This document shows positions 37,195 to 46,771 of a DNA stretch of 64,000 nt, piece by piece. Location of the stretch: NCBI RefSeq assembly GCF_014897675.1, contig NZ_JABUXU010000015.1, positions 1 through 64,000 of the forward strand, written 5' to 3'. A program made the translations under genes and the position numbers. Each line of letters opens with the position of its first letter. Position 1 is the first letter of the stretch. The DNA comes from Advenella sp. FME57 (GTDB lineage: Bacteria > Pseudomonadota > Gammaproteobacteria > Burkholderiales > Burkholderiaceae_B). The notes beneath the pieces were generated by a model that was given only the letters and a program-made list of their open reading frames with translations, ran no database searches and had not been told where the DNA came from.

Positions 37195-38022
37195 TCAACG
37201 ATACTTACGTACAAAAAAATGAGTAGTTTTCATTTCATCAGTGATATCACAATTCGTAAAACATTTTGGCTTCCCTGTCGAATCAAATTCATAATAGGTT
37301 AGACTTCTATTGGCGATGTTGTTGTGATGACAGAGGTGGTAAACTAAAGTCTGAAAAAAACATTCATCTGGAATCCAGACCGTACGGAAAAATTTAACAA
37401 CTCCTTGTCTTTCTTCAATGAAATCTATTAGCCTTAATATCGTCGCCCTAGACAAACACCACCACTGAGAACCAAATTTAATCTCGAAGCCATCTAAAAT
37501 ATTCCGCCGTAATAACAGTTTTTTTTGTATCAAATAGCACAAACGAAATAGCTTTGGGTTACGCCGCTTTGAAAAAAAATGTCGATACCGATATCGATCC
37601 TCTCTGATTCCATCAAAAATCCAAGTCGTATCCTGACATTCGATAAATTCTTTGTTCGCATTACTGTATAAAAAATGTTTCAATTCAGATAGTGGTCTAA
37701 TAGGAAAGCAACTTCCACTCAATAAATAACAGTGAGTAAAATTAAACGAACGAGATGTCAAGAACCGCAATGCATTCAAAACAGCTTGCACGAGACCGAA
37801 CGTTCCCCAATAGCCATTTACTCGCTCCTCGCTTTTCAATGTATGACATCGTGGAAAGTCATTGAACTTCGATAACAATAAATTATAATCAGCAGGATCA
37901 CTTTGGTTATCATAATGAATAATTATTTCAGCGCTATCATCGGCTTCAAGAATTGTATCGACTAGCGAAAAAATAGATTCGAGCGGGCCGTGACACATTA
38001 GAATGTATATAATCTTAACCAT
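37195..38022 (-). CDS. GT14 (core-2/I-branching type) glycosyltransferase
   Basis: The 275-residue protein is a stand-alone GT14 domain. Evidence is IIYILMCHGPLESIFSLV, NGYWGTFGLVQAVLNALRF, CYLLSGSCFPIRPL and KFGSQWWCLSRATILRLI, plus IPDECFFQTL near the C-terminus. These blocks align with residues 1-270 of the 1065-residue protein at 30744-33941, but there is no repeat tail. GT14 enzymes use UDP-GlcNAc or UDP-xylose to make branch links; which is used here is unknown. It follows the GT2 gene at 38029 by six bases on the same strand. Confidence 0.85.
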   Translation of the reverse strand: MVKIIYILMCHGPLESIFSLVDTILEADDSAEIIIHYDNQSDPADYNLLLSKFNDFPRCHTLKSEERVNGYWGTFGLVQAVLNALRFLTSRSFNFTHCYLLSGSCFPIRPLSELKHFLYSNANKEFIECQDTTWIFDGIREDRYRYRHFFSKRRNPKLFRLCYLIQKKLLLRRNILDGFEIKFGSQWWCLSRATILRLIDFIEERQGVVKFFRTVWIPDECFFQTLVYHLCHHNNIANRSLTYYEFDSTGKPKCFTNCDITDEMKTTHFFVRKYR

Positions 38023-38028
38023 GACGGT

Positions 38029-38994
38029 TTACTCTTGCGACATCAGAGACTTTAATTTAGCAAAATTCCTTTCATGTTGGTAATAATCTGATTCCTTACG
38101 TTTGGGGTGGAAAAGATGGACCAATACACAGCCCGACTTAACACATTCTTCACCATAGAGTGCAAAGAACGCTCTGAAGCCACGGTATTCGATTATTTTT
38201 CCACTACCCGTATTTACCGAGTAATCAACGGGTCTTTTTGCAATGAGGTAGTTTGAAGAAAGTCTATGTAGCAGCTCAAAATCCTCTGCTCCATGCCCAT
38301 CATAGCTTTCATCGTGCCCACCGATTTCTAAAAAATACTTTTTATAAACAACAATGCACGAACTTCCCTGTACAAGAAACTTCACACCACCACCTTGCTC
38401 CGCCTCTTCATAGAACGCCCAATTGGTCGATTGAGGCGACGATTGGAGGTATCTGATATAGCGCTTCGTGCCCTGTTCGGTTAAAAAAGCAACTGGAATA
38501 CAAAAGAAATGCTGCTTATTATCAGGAGATAGCTTATCCCGGAGAATATCTGCAATTTGCAGATACGTTTCAGCTGTACCCAAGAAATCCAGATCGTGAA
38601 AAAGAATAATTTCAGATGTCGATTGGCGTGCACCGCTGTTGCGCGCACGCGCCAGAGAGAATCGTCGCTTGCGAGTAGGTAGATAAAGATATTGACTATT
38701 TGGTCGGATCATTGCGAAACGACAAATCTCCTTTTGCCAACGCTTAGCGCTTCCATCGTCAACAACAACAACTTCGAAACAGCTTGGTATCAATGATAAG
38801 AGACGTTCAAGACGCACTAACGCCTCTCTTGCTTGATGATTGACACGAATAGGAACAATAATGGCAGCAACCGGTGTTGCTAAGTTCTCAGCAGCCGGGG
38901 ATGCGCGTGTTAATAGACCTTCGTTTACATCCTGTTTACTATGCAAAAAAACACGTGCAATACGCTGGAATATTCTATTCAAAATGAATACCAT
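38029..38994 (-). CDS. Capsule glycosyltransferase, GT2 family
   Basis: The 321-residue protein has a GT2 core: VAAIIVPIRVNHQAREALV, VVVVDDGSAKRW, LARARNSGARQSTSEII and a metal motif in FHDLDFLGT. GAEDFELLHRLS is the acceptor-side motif common in chain-building galactosyl- or hexosaminyl-transferases. It could extend the capsule backbone. As the first glycosyltransferase after kpsT in the operon it is a candidate chain polymerase, though that is inference. An N-terminal hydrophobic-basic stretch may attach it to the membrane. Confidence 0.82.
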   Translation of the reverse strand: MVFILNRIFQRIARVFLHSKQDVNEGLLTRASPAAENLATPVAAIIVPIRVNHQAREALVRLERLLSLIPSCFEVVVVDDGSAKRWQKEICRFAMIRPNSQYLYLPTRKRRFSLARARNSGARQSTSEIILFHDLDFLGTAETYLQIADILRDKLSPDNKQHFFCIPVAFLTEQGTKRYIRYLQSSPQSTNWAFYEEAEQGGGVKFLVQGSSCIVVYKKYFLEIGGHDESYDGHGAEDFELLHRLSSNYLIAKRPVDYSVNTGSGKIIEYRGFRAFFALYGEECVKSGCVLVHLFHPKRKESDYYQHERNFAKLKSLMSQE

Positions 38995-39030
38995 TAATAC
39001 TTTTTTCTTCTCGTTGGAACTAGTAACAAA

Positions 39031-39690
39031 TTACGCCAGCGCGTTGTATGCCGCAATACCCTCTTCCACGTTCTCATACGGCAGCACCTGTCCTTTATCA
39101 ATCAGTAGTACATAGTCGCATAACGACCTTACTTGGTTCATGCCATGCGTTGTAAGAATCAAATTTGCTTTTCCAACCCTATCTTTAAAAGCCTGACTGG
39201 CTTTCTTCTTGAAATGAGCATCACCAACAGACATGGCCTCATCGACTAGGTAATAGTCAAAATCAAATGCCAAGCTTAACCCAAATGCTACACGTGCCCG
39301 CATCCCGGTAGAAAACGTCTTGACCGGTCGATCAAAATATCTCCCAATTTCAGCAAACTCTTCTACGTACTGAACTTTCGAGCGCATTGCCGCGCCTTCG
39401 GCACCATAGACTCTGGCAATAAATTTGACATTCTCGCGTGCAGTCAAAGATCCTTGAAATCCGCCTGAAATGCCAACCGGCCAAGAAATTGTGTTACTCG
39501 TGATAACATCGCCACTGTCCGGGATGTCCAGCCCCCCAATTAAACGCAATAAGGTGGACTTGCCTGCACCGTTACGCCCGATCAGTGCGATATTCTTCGC
39601 GGAAGGCAACACCAGGGACAGATTTCTGAATACAAACTCACGCCCCGTCACTGTGAGGTAGGATTTCGTTAGATTTCGTATCTCAATCAT
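39031..39690 (-). CDS. kpsT: Capsule export ABC transporter ATPase
   Basis: The 219-residue protein has Walker A IGRNGAGKSTLLR, signature-region FSTGMRARVAFGLSLA and Walker B-like YLVDEAMSVGDAHF, as in KpsT/BexA/CtrD. It powers export of the finished lipid-linked capsule chain through KpsM. The start at 39690 overlaps the kpsM stop as ATGA, so the two are translationally coupled. An upstream in-frame start at 39759 would overlap kpsM by 73 bases and is rejected. Confidence 0.95.
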   Translation of the reverse strand: MIEIRNLTKSYLTVTGREFVFRNLSLVLPSAKNIALIGRNGAGKSTLLRLIGGLDIPDSGDVITSNTISWPVGISGGFQGSLTARENVKFIARVYGAEGAAMRSKVQYVEEFAEIGRYFDRPVKTFSTGMRARVAFGLSLAFDFDYYLVDEAMSVGDAHFKKKASQAFKDRVGKANLILTTHGMNQVRSLCDYVLLIDKGQVLPYENVEEGIAAYNALA

Positions 39691-40472
39691 AATGATACCA
39701 ATTTCAGCTTTCGAACCCGGTAGAGCCCGAGTGCAATCAGCGAAAGCAATGTCGCGCAAAGCAATGGGTAAGTAATACTGACCCCGTTTATCGGAGGATA
39801 ATACTCAAATACAGATGACCTCAAATCGTCAACAATATGTAGATATGGATTCCACAATAACCAATTGAGTATTTCCGGCGGTAGCGCCCTCACCGGAAAT
39901 AACACGCCTGACAATAAGTAAATTGGGAAAAATACCATACGCACAATCGGCTTCAAGTCCGGCAGCACCTCAGTAATCATGCAAAAGATCATGCCCAACG
40001 CGAACGAAAGAGCGATCCCAATAAAAATAGTAGTTAGCCAGGCGAGAGGATGACGATGAGCAACGTCGTCGCTGAACCAGAATCCAAGAACAAAGAGAAG
40101 AATGACATAGACGCAAGCATAAATCGTGATCTCTACTATAGTCCTGGCCACCATCGTATCAAATGGCTTAATTTGCTTGTAAGAAAATAGCGCCTTGTTC
40201 GCGCTTACCGATTCCATGACTCTGAAAACAATATTTCTCATCATAAAAAAAGGCACCATCCCTGTTAACAGGAAAATCGGATAATCGATTCCATAGCCAG
40301 CAGTACGACCACGCAACGAGAAGATAGTCATCATCATGACTATCTGAGCGGTGGGTTCAAAAAACACCCAGAAAATCCCGAACCGCTTGGCACCGAACCT
40401 GCTGCGCATTTCCCTAAGCAAGAGGGCGAATATCACCGCCTTCATGATCCCGAATGACGAACGCTTTTCCAT
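39687..40472 (-). CDS. kpsM: Capsule export ABC transporter permease
   Basis: The 261-residue protein is an ABC-2-type membrane subunit with about six hydrophobic segments, including MVPFFMMRNIVFRVMES and FFPIYLLSGVLFPVRALP. The N-terminal LREMRSRFGAKRFGIFWVFF matches KpsM/BexB/CtrC. With KpsT it moves the polymer across the inner membrane. It lies between the OPX gene and kpsT in the usual order of group 2/3 capsule loci. Confidence 0.95.
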   Translation of the reverse strand: MEKRSSFGIMKAVIFALLLREMRSRFGAKRFGIFWVFFEPTAQIVMMMTIFSLRGRTAGYGIDYPIFLLTGMVPFFMMRNIVFRVMESVSANKALFSYKQIKPFDTMVARTIVEITIYACVYVILLFVLGFWFSDDVAHRHPLAWLTTIFIGIALSFALGMIFCMITEVLPDLKPIVRMVFFPIYLLSGVLFPVRALPPEILNWLLWNPYLHIVDDLRSSVFEYYPPINGVSITYPLLCATLLSLIALGLYRVRKLKLVSL

Positions 40473-40490
40473 TGAGGTGCCTGCCTTCAG

Positions 40491-41675
40491 TTAGAATCTG
40501 CTAATTGCCCGACCAACCATCATGGTTTGCGCGATAGGTGAGATAATTTTCTGCCACTCGTATACCGGAGCATTCGTTACGTAAACAGCATCTTCCGGAA
40601 ATACCTGGAAAGCACGCGCCAAGAACAGCGATTCAGGCTTACGCATATCCAGCCGGAACACCTGAGCTGCAGGTTCGCCTTCCTTGGGCTCGGGATTTAC
40701 ACGAAATACAAAAACACCCTGAGGATCGGCTTTTTCTTCATTCAACCCTCCCACCACTCCCAAAACCTCGAGTAGACTAGGATTGCGTGAAGGCAGATCC
40801 TTCAAACCAGGCTCGCCCACTGCGCCCATGGCAACAAAACGCTGACGGGCCCGCTCAAGCACAATTTCAGAGCGGGGAGAAACTTTGCGATTTTTCCCGT
40901 TAAGAACATCATCATAGTTGATGGTAAACGCACGCTTACCATCACGCACGATCACATTGATCAGATGTGGTTCATATATCGGACCTCCCGCCATATTGAC
41001 GGCGTCCAGAATGGTAAGCGGCCCCTGTAGACTGGAAAAGCGGCCAGGCGCCTTCACCGCACCAGCGACCAACACAGACCCGGACAAATCGCCGACGATC
41101 TGACTATGCACTTGCGGGTCAGTTGCCGATGCTCCTTTTAATTTCTTTTTAAGCTTGTTGTCCACTTGGGTAAGCGTCAGGCCACGCACATTCACATCCC
41201 CGGCATAAGGAATGGAGATCATTCCATCCGCTCCTACCCGTACATTTTCAAACGTGGTGCCGCCTGCCGAAAGAGGTGCAAACACGCCACCCTCCGCTGA
41301 ATCAGATACCATGATTTGAATCACGTCGCCGGGCACCAACTGTATTGTAGTGGTAGTACTGGTTTTAGATACATTTGATGAGGCCGGGGGTGGCGCCGCC
41401 CGTGAAAATTCAGCAATGTTACGCGGAGCAAGGTCAATCACGGAATATGGCAGATCCGGATCTGTTCCTGCTTCACTGGAGGTAATAGAGCTACTGTAAG
41501 GCCCCGATCCTGACATGATCGAGCCGCATCCCGCCAAGGCGAGCATAACGACAACGGGACCTGTCATTCGAAAAAGCCGTTTGGGGATTGCAATTGAGCT
41601 TAGCATTTTCGCCATTTTATATTTCACACTAAAAAATCGTAAGGATGGTAGCTGTTCTTCAGAAGCATCATTCAT
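40491..41675 (-). CDS. Outer-membrane polysaccharide export lipoprotein (CtrA/BexD/KpsD type)
   Basis: The protein carries a lipoprotein signal (VVVMLALAGC) with the lipidated Cys near residue 50, then Poly_export and SLBB-like modules: IQLVPGDVIQIMVSDS, GMISIPYAGDVNVRGLT, VLVAGAVKAPGRF, ILDAVNMAGG and FVAMGAVGEPGL. The length of about 395 residues fits CtrA/BexD rather than the longer E. coli KpsD. It forms the outer-membrane pore for capsule export together with the KpsE-type protein. The start is uncertain because in-frame Met codons precede the lipobox. Start 41675 lies eight bases after the kpsE stop and is used here; a shorter start at 41612 (MAKMLSS) is also possible. Confidence 0.88.
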   Translation of the reverse strand: MNDASEEQLPSLRFFSVKYKMAKMLSSIAIPKRLFRMTGPVVVMLALAGCGSIMSGSGPYSSSITSSEAGTDPDLPYSVIDLAPRNIAEFSRAAPPPASSNVSKTSTTTTIQLVPGDVIQIMVSDSAEGGVFAPLSAGGTTFENVRVGADGMISIPYAGDVNVRGLTLTQVDNKLKKKLKGASATDPQVHSQIVGDLSGSVLVAGAVKAPGRFSSLQGPLTILDAVNMAGGPIYEPHLINVIVRDGKRAFTINYDDVLNGKNRKVSPRSEIVLERARQRFVAMGAVGEPGLKDLPSRNPSLLEVLGVVGGLNEEKADPQGVFVFRVNPEPKEGEPAAQVFRLDMRKPESLFLARAFQVFPEDAVYVTNAPVYEWQKIISPIAQTMMVGRAISRF

Positions 41676-41682
41676 CACTTTG

Positions 41683-42792
41683 TTAATCTTTATGGTCATC
41701 AATCGTTGCAACAATGAACCGCACAATACCAAGAACGGCAAGCAAGGCTACAAGTATAGTGATCAGGTTGTAAAGCCTGCTGGGGTAAATTGCTTCATCT
41801 GGGAGATTCGGGGTCACGACGACGGCAAGTGTCCGAAATTTCTTGTTGATTTCAATTCGCGTATTGGCAAGCGACGCCAAGCTAATCTTATAGGCCTCTT
41901 CTGCCGTCGTGGCCTGTATGGACAAATCTCGATACTTGGACGCTACGGTATTTAGTTTGTTGCTATCCCCCCCTTGGGCGATAAGTCTTTGCATTTCAGC
42001 TTCAAGCTGCTTCTCAATCGCAGCAATCTTTCTTTTTTGCTGTTGCACCTGAGGGGAACTGCTATTGAGCGCAGCATTCAATGCACTCAATTTTGCTTTC
42101 TCTGCAGCCAGCTCTGATTCCATCGTTGCAATCATCGTAGAGCGTGACTCTGCTGTTGCCTCAGCATCCAGTAAATTATTTTCTGCCTGAAAACGTAACA
42201 GTTCGCTGCGTTTCACTTCATAGTTCATGCGAGCTGTTCCCAGCTCTTTCTCCACAAAAGCTAGTTGATCCTGAGTCATTCTATGGGAAAGCTCATTAAC
42301 AAACTTTTCACTTTCGCGCAGAATCACACTCAGCACCTTCTGGGCATATTCGGGGGCAAAAGCCTGTATCTCCAGCTGCAGAAGTCCAGTTTCCTCATCA
42401 AAATGCGCCTGTACTACCCTTTGATAGAAAGCCAGCATGTCTTCATTTGAAGCTGCATTGTTGAGCCAATACAATGGATCACGATAGACCGAAGTGTAAT
42501 GATCTGTCCAGTTAAGCTCTTTTTTCAAGATATTGAGCATATCTGCTGAAGTGACAAATTGCCTCAAATATAACGTCTCCTCCCGGGACGTAGGATTCAC
42601 TGCACCCAATAGCAAGGCCAATCCGGGCGCCTCTGCAGCAGGATTAGCGTTGTCTGTTTGTCTTACAGCAATTTCAGCGACACTGACATACCGGTCTGTT
42701 GCGAAAACAGCATAATAGACTATTGCTATTACAAACGGGATGAGTACGATACCGATAAACAGGAGTCGATTTTTAGAGGACGAGTTTGCCAT
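41683..42792 (-). CDS. kpsE: Capsule export inner-membrane protein (KpsE/CtrB/BexC)
   Basis: The 369-residue protein has one N-terminal membrane span (LLFIGIVLIPFVIAIVYYAV, residues 10-29), a long periplasmic coiled coil (roughly 180-300, rich in Glu, Lys, Ala, Gln), and a second span near the C-terminus (YNLITILVALLAVLGIVRFI). The segment NLPDEAIYPSRL before the last span is typical of this polysaccharide co-polymerase family. It bridges the KpsMT transporter and the outer-membrane pore. As the first gene of the minus-strand export operon it is divergent from kpsS. Confidence 0.93.
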   Translation of the reverse strand: MANSSSKNRLLFIGIVLIPFVIAIVYYAVFATDRYVSVAEIAVRQTDNANPAAEAPGLALLLGAVNPTSREETLYLRQFVTSADMLNILKKELNWTDHYTSVYRDPLYWLNNAASNEDMLAFYQRVVQAHFDEETGLLQLEIQAFAPEYAQKVLSVILRESEKFVNELSHRMTQDQLAFVEKELGTARMNYEVKRSELLRFQAENNLLDAEATAESRSTMIATMESELAAEKAKLSALNAALNSSSPQVQQQKRKIAAIEKQLEAEMQRLIAQGGDSNKLNTVASKYRDLSIQATTAEEAYKISLASLANTRIEINKKFRTLAVVVTPNLPDEAIYPSRLYNLITILVALLAVLGIVRFIVATIDDHKD

Positions 42793-43118
42793 TCAGTGAA
42801 CACCAATAGTTTGACTTTGTGCTGGATTTTAAGACGAAAACATATTACAAATGTGAAAACACCTTATTTTTATTGCATTTACATGCGTAATGTAAACTAA
42901 TTTGTAAGATTCTGTCGGAAATAGGACACGAAATAATACGAGCCTGACAGATATGTATTTAAATGTAACTTTTATTTAAGGCGTCTTATCAGGCAAGCTT
43001 TTTGAAGAACTGTCCGCTGTCTCTTATTTCTCCGTTAAGTTGCACGTTTGTGATTTTTATGCTGATGTACGTATATTTCAGATAACATATTAGCTTTTCA
43101 GGGTAGAGGCAAACGGTC
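42793..43118. promoter_or_regulatory. Divergent kpsE-kpsS promoter region
   Basis: This 326-base AT-rich gap separates divergent kpsE and kpsS and must contain promoters for both arms of the capsule locus. I see no clear JUMPstart/ops element and no confident -35/-10 pair. Confidence 0.45.
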
Positions 43119-44396
43119 GTGATTCTTGATGGAATAAAAGCCTTCGAAAATAAAAGTATCTTATTGCTGCAGGGGCCAGTAGGCCCTTTTTTTCGTCGTT
43201 TTGCCTCTGATTTGCGCAATTGTGGTGCAAAAGTTCACGTCGTAAATTTCAATGGCGGAGACTGGTTTTTCAACCCAAAGACCTCTATCAGCTTTCGTAA
43301 ACATCCAAGAGAGTGGCGTGCGTTTTTTGAAAACCTCCTGAACGATTTGGATATAGATGTCGTATTTCTCTTCGGGGATTGCAGACCGATTCATATTGTT
43401 GCGCATCAGATCGCTTCGAAATACGGTGTACAGATCGGCGTTTTCGAAGAAGGTTATATACGCCCAAATTTTATTACACTTGAAAAAAACGGAGTAAATG
43501 ATCACTCCAGCGCTGCGCGCGAAGCGCAGTTTTATTACAGTCAGCGAAAAATCCCAACTCGACGGGAAAAGCAGGTAGGGTATGCATTCCCCTACATGAT
43601 GCTGTGGGCAGTACTGTATTACACCAGCAGCATCCTTCTCAAACCCTTTTTCTGGCATTACCGCCATCATCGCAGCCTGCACCTGAAGGAAGGCTATATC
43701 TGGCTGCGAAGCTTCACACGCAAGGCTTGGTACCATTTTGCCGAAAGGAATATGGAAAAGAAACTAACCACGAACTTTTCCAAACAATATTTTCTGCTCC
43801 CGCTTCAGGTATATAACGACGCCCAGATTCACACCCATTCCGATTTCGCGACCGTTGAAACCTATATCCGATTTGTGGTGAAATCATTCTCCAAATACGC
43901 GCCCATGGGTACTCATTTAGTCATTAAACATCACCCGATGGATCGTGGTTACAATGATTACTCCAGCTGGCTTCAGCAACTTGAGTTTCTTTATGACTTG
44001 TCCGGCCGCGTGCATTACATCCATGATCAACATTTGCCCTCACTGCTAAGCCATGCTATTGGCACAGTAGTTGTCAACAGCACCGTTGGTCTGTCTGCAC
44101 TATTGCATAAATCCCCGCTCAAAGTATGCGGTAGAGCTATGTACGATTTTAAGGGGCTTACCTTCCAAGGCTCCCTGGATGAATTCTGGAGGGAGGCAGC
44201 AGATCAGATTGTCGACGAAAAACTGTTTAATTCCTTCAGGAACCATTTGATTGCCACCACTCAAATTAATGGTAATTTCTATAAACGTATTCCTGGAGAA
44301 AGATCCGTTGCAGGTCTTGCCTGGCAGGCGCTTCAGACAAAATCCTCGGAAGAACGACCAAATAAACTTTATACAGACAGCCAAATTGATGGCTGA
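43119..44396 (+). CDS. kpsS: KpsS-type capsule Kdo transferase
   Basis: The 425-residue protein matches KpsS/LipB, which adds the first Kdo to lysophosphatidylglycerol before KpsC extends the linker. Landmarks are ILLLQGPVGPFFRRFASDL, FNGGDWFF, GVFEEGYIRPNFITLE, LVIKHHPMDRGYNDY and VVNSTVGLSALLH. The start is GTG at 43119, with GAGG nine bases upstream. Divergence from kpsE suggests shared regulation with the export operon. Confidence 0.92.
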   Translation: MILDGIKAFENKSILLLQGPVGPFFRRFASDLRNCGAKVHVVNFNGGDWFFNPKTSISFRKHPREWRAFFENLLNDLDIDVVFLFGDCRPIHIVAHQIASKYGVQIGVFEEGYIRPNFITLEKNGVNDHSSAAREAQFYYSQRKIPTRREKQVGYAFPYMMLWAVLYYTSSILLKPFFWHYRHHRSLHLKEGYIWLRSFTRKAWYHFAERNMEKKLTTNFSKQYFLLPLQVYNDAQIHTHSDFATVETYIRFVVKSFSKYAPMGTHLVIKHHPMDRGYNDYSSWLQQLEFLYDLSGRVHYIHDQHLPSLLSHAIGTVVVNSTVGLSALLHKSPLKVCGRAMYDFKGLTFQGSLDEFWREAADQIVDEKLFNSFRNHLIATTQINGNFYKRIPGERSVAGLAWQALQTKSSEERPNKLYTDSQIDG

Positions 44397-44755
44397 TCGT
44401 CCTCATTGAATTGGCATTTATGTCATGCGGGCGCCTCGCGGCACTCATGATGATAAAAACTGGTGGAAACAACCAGAAGCAACCGCGGTTCTTTTGCCTG
44501 CCTCTGAGTGTTGGTGTCCGGGCATGGCTCGTTCGCATACCGTCCAGACGTAAGATAACGTGTCCGGTCAACTAGAATGGTGCACGGAAGACCAGTCGAG
44601 TCTTGGGCATTTACAATCATGTTTGCAATAAGTAAAACGGCGCTTCCCGGATATAATTTATTGGCCAGGTTTTCGTGGCGGATCCAGTACTCGGAAAATG
44701 AAAATTACGGTTGCGATATAATAAGTTCCGACTTCAAGACTACCTACTACCACAC
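44397..44755. other. Intergenic region, no gene seen
   Basis: About 360 bases between kpsS and pgi. Minus-strand frames here have no recognisable family features. No hairpin terminator stands out. It should hold the pgi promoter. Confidence 0.35.
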
Positions 44756-46321
44756 ATGTCCGTATCAACTTACACGCAGCCCCTTACCACGCTACCTGAA
44801 TGGCAGGAATATGTTGACGCTATTCAACGCGCTCCTCGAACCAGCCCCACGGTGCGTATCATTGAAGCAGGCGGGCTCCATCTTGATCTGACTGGTCAGG
44901 TGTACTCAGACGAAGTAGCCATCCATATTGAAAAATTGCTTGAGGTGCGTCAATTAAGTGCACGGCGCGCTGCGCTCATTGATGGACATCCCGTCAACAC
45001 CACCGAAGGGCGTGCGGCCTGGCATACTCAATTGCGCACACCCCGACCTACGGTTGAGGTCGCAGAAGAACGTAAACGTGCGTTGGAATTTGTAAGGCGG
45101 AGTGACAGCGAACGACGCTGGCGCAATATAGTACATATTGGTATTGGTGGCAGTGACTGGGGAGTCCGTCTGGTAGTAGGGGCATTTGGATATGCGGGCA
45201 TGTGGCGTAATATCCGTTTCGTCGCCAACATTGATGGTCACGCTGTGGAAGGTGGTCTGGCTGGTCTGGACCCCAGAGAGACGCTAGTCGTTGTCGCGAG
45301 CAAGTCGTTCAGGACTGCGGAAACTTTAGAAAATGCCAAGCGTGCTATAGAATGGATGCAAGCTGCAGGTATCCACAATCCACTGAACCAGGTTATCGCA
45401 ATTACGGCAAATCCAAAAGCAGCATTATCTTGGGGTTTGCAGGAAAATCAGATATTCCAATTTTGGGACTGGGTCGGAGGACGATTCTCCATTTGGTCTG
45501 CAGTCAGTGTCGCTGCCGGGCTGGCAGTTGGATCTGACGTGGTGGCTGGGCTTCAAAGCGGCGCAAAAGCGATGGATGACCATTTTTTGAACGCACCCAT
45601 CAAAGACAATGCTCCGGTACAGCTTGCAATGGCCGGAATTGCCAATCGAAGTATTTTGAATTACGGCTCACTCAATATTTCCGCTTATGACTCCCGTCTG
45701 GCCAATTTAATCCCGTACATCCAGCAATTGGAGATGGAGTCGCTCGGAAAATCAGTCGATCTGAACGGGGAACTTATTACCGTCCCAACCGGACCCGCCG
45801 TATGGGGCATGCCGGGTACAGACGCTCAGCATACTTTCTTTCAATGGCTACACCAGGGTAGTGACGGTGCGCCGGTCGACTTCATTGCATGCCAGAATGA
45901 AGACCATACCTGGAAAGAGCATCACACTCAATTGCTCGCTCATTGTCTCGCACAACGAGAAGCGCTTATGACGGGCAAAACCTATGAACAAGCGATCGCA
46001 GAGTGCATTAGCGCAGGGTTATCAGAAACCAAAGCGCGCGAACTGGCAAAACACAAAATACATCCAGGCGGTCGGCCGTCAAATCTGATTATGATGCGCA
46101 GCCTTACACCGTTTGCGTTAGGCGCACTGCTGGCGCTGTATGAGCACAAGGTTTTCGTTCAGGGATTAGTGTGGGGGTTGAACCCATTTGATCAATGGGG
46201 GGTTGAGTACGGCAAAGTATTAACCAAAGATATCACCGCTGAACTAAAGGGGGCTCCAGCGCGCACGCCTCACGACGCTTCCACACAATATTGGATCGAC
46301 AGAATTAATTCAGAGTCATAA
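44756..46321 (+). CDS. pgi: Glucose-6-phosphate isomerase
   Basis: The 521-residue protein shows the family signatures HIGIGGSDWGVRLV, FVANIDGHAVEGGL, KSFRTAETLEN, WDWVGGRFSIWSAVSVAAG, EMESLGKSVDLNG and GLVWGLNPFDQWGVEYGK. It interconverts glucose-6-phosphate and fructose-6-phosphate in the cytoplasm, linking central metabolism to UDP-sugar supply. Pgi genes are common in capsule loci of this type. The start at 44756 is chosen because the family begins near here. There is no strong ribosome site. Confidence 0.95.
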   Translation: MSVSTYTQPLTTLPEWQEYVDAIQRAPRTSPTVRIIEAGGLHLDLTGQVYSDEVAIHIEKLLEVRQLSARRAALIDGHPVNTTEGRAAWHTQLRTPRPTVEVAEERKRALEFVRRSDSERRWRNIVHIGIGGSDWGVRLVVGAFGYAGMWRNIRFVANIDGHAVEGGLAGLDPRETLVVVASKSFRTAETLENAKRAIEWMQAAGIHNPLNQVIAITANPKAALSWGLQENQIFQFWDWVGGRFSIWSAVSVAAGLAVGSDVVAGLQSGAKAMDDHFLNAPIKDNAPVQLAMAGIANRSILNYGSLNISAYDSRLANLIPYIQQLEMESLGKSVDLNGELITVPTGPAVWGMPGTDAQHTFFQWLHQGSDGAPVDFIACQNEDHTWKEHHTQLLAHCLAQREALMTGKTYEQAIAECISAGLSETKARELAKHKIHPGGRPSNLIMMRSLTPFALGALLALYEHKVFVQGLVWGLNPFDQWGVEYGKVLTKDITAELKGAPARTPHDASTQYWIDRINSES

Positions 46322-46387
46322 GACTGACTTCTGTTAGTAATAGAATACAGGTTTCAATGTTGTTGGGTACTTTATTGGGAGCAATGC

Positions 46388-46585
46388 ATGCCTTTCAGCG
46401 ACACGCCTTTATCGGTAGACCTGAACAAGGGGAAGTCTCAGGTAAAAGTATACAAGCGGCTACGTCAAGACAGTTACTATGAATCGGCAAACATCGTGCT
46501 GAAGTCCATTCACAGTGATCTGGCCAAAGTTAAAGAGTCCAACCCAGAGAATTACGACGAATTTGTAAATTATATCGGGCTATGA
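46388..46585 (+). CDS. Small hypothetical protein (65 residues)
   Basis: This short soluble protein (MPFSDTPLSVDLNKGKSQVK at the start) is Lys/Asp-rich and helical in its second half (YESANIVLKSIHSDLAKVKE). GGGA lies seven bases before the ATG, so translation is plausible. No family is recognised. It is at the boundary between the capsule island and the more GC-rich region. Confidence 0.45.
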   Translation: MPFSDTPLSVDLNKGKSQVKVYKRLRQDSYYESANIVLKSIHSDLAKVKESNPENYDEFVNYIGL

Positions 46586-46771
46586 ACCTTTTCAGGTCGT
46601 TCCATCATTATCTGTATGCGGCCACTGCTGTCGACGGCAATTTTTACAAAAATATTGCCCAATAGAAAACGACCGCAGGTTTGAACTGGCGCACTGCCCA
46701 AACCTGTGATCCGGCCTCGGGCCCAAACAAGGTATACTCCGACAGTCAAATCCACGGTTAATTCTCCAACC

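Noticed and set aside
39691-39759. Upstream start for kpsT
   Set aside because: It would overlap kpsM by 73 bases. The ATG at 39690 overlaps the kpsM stop as ATGA and matches the KpsT N-terminus.
44266-44620. Overlapping minus-strand frames between kpsS and pgi
   Set aside because: They overlap the kpsS end and have random-looking composition.
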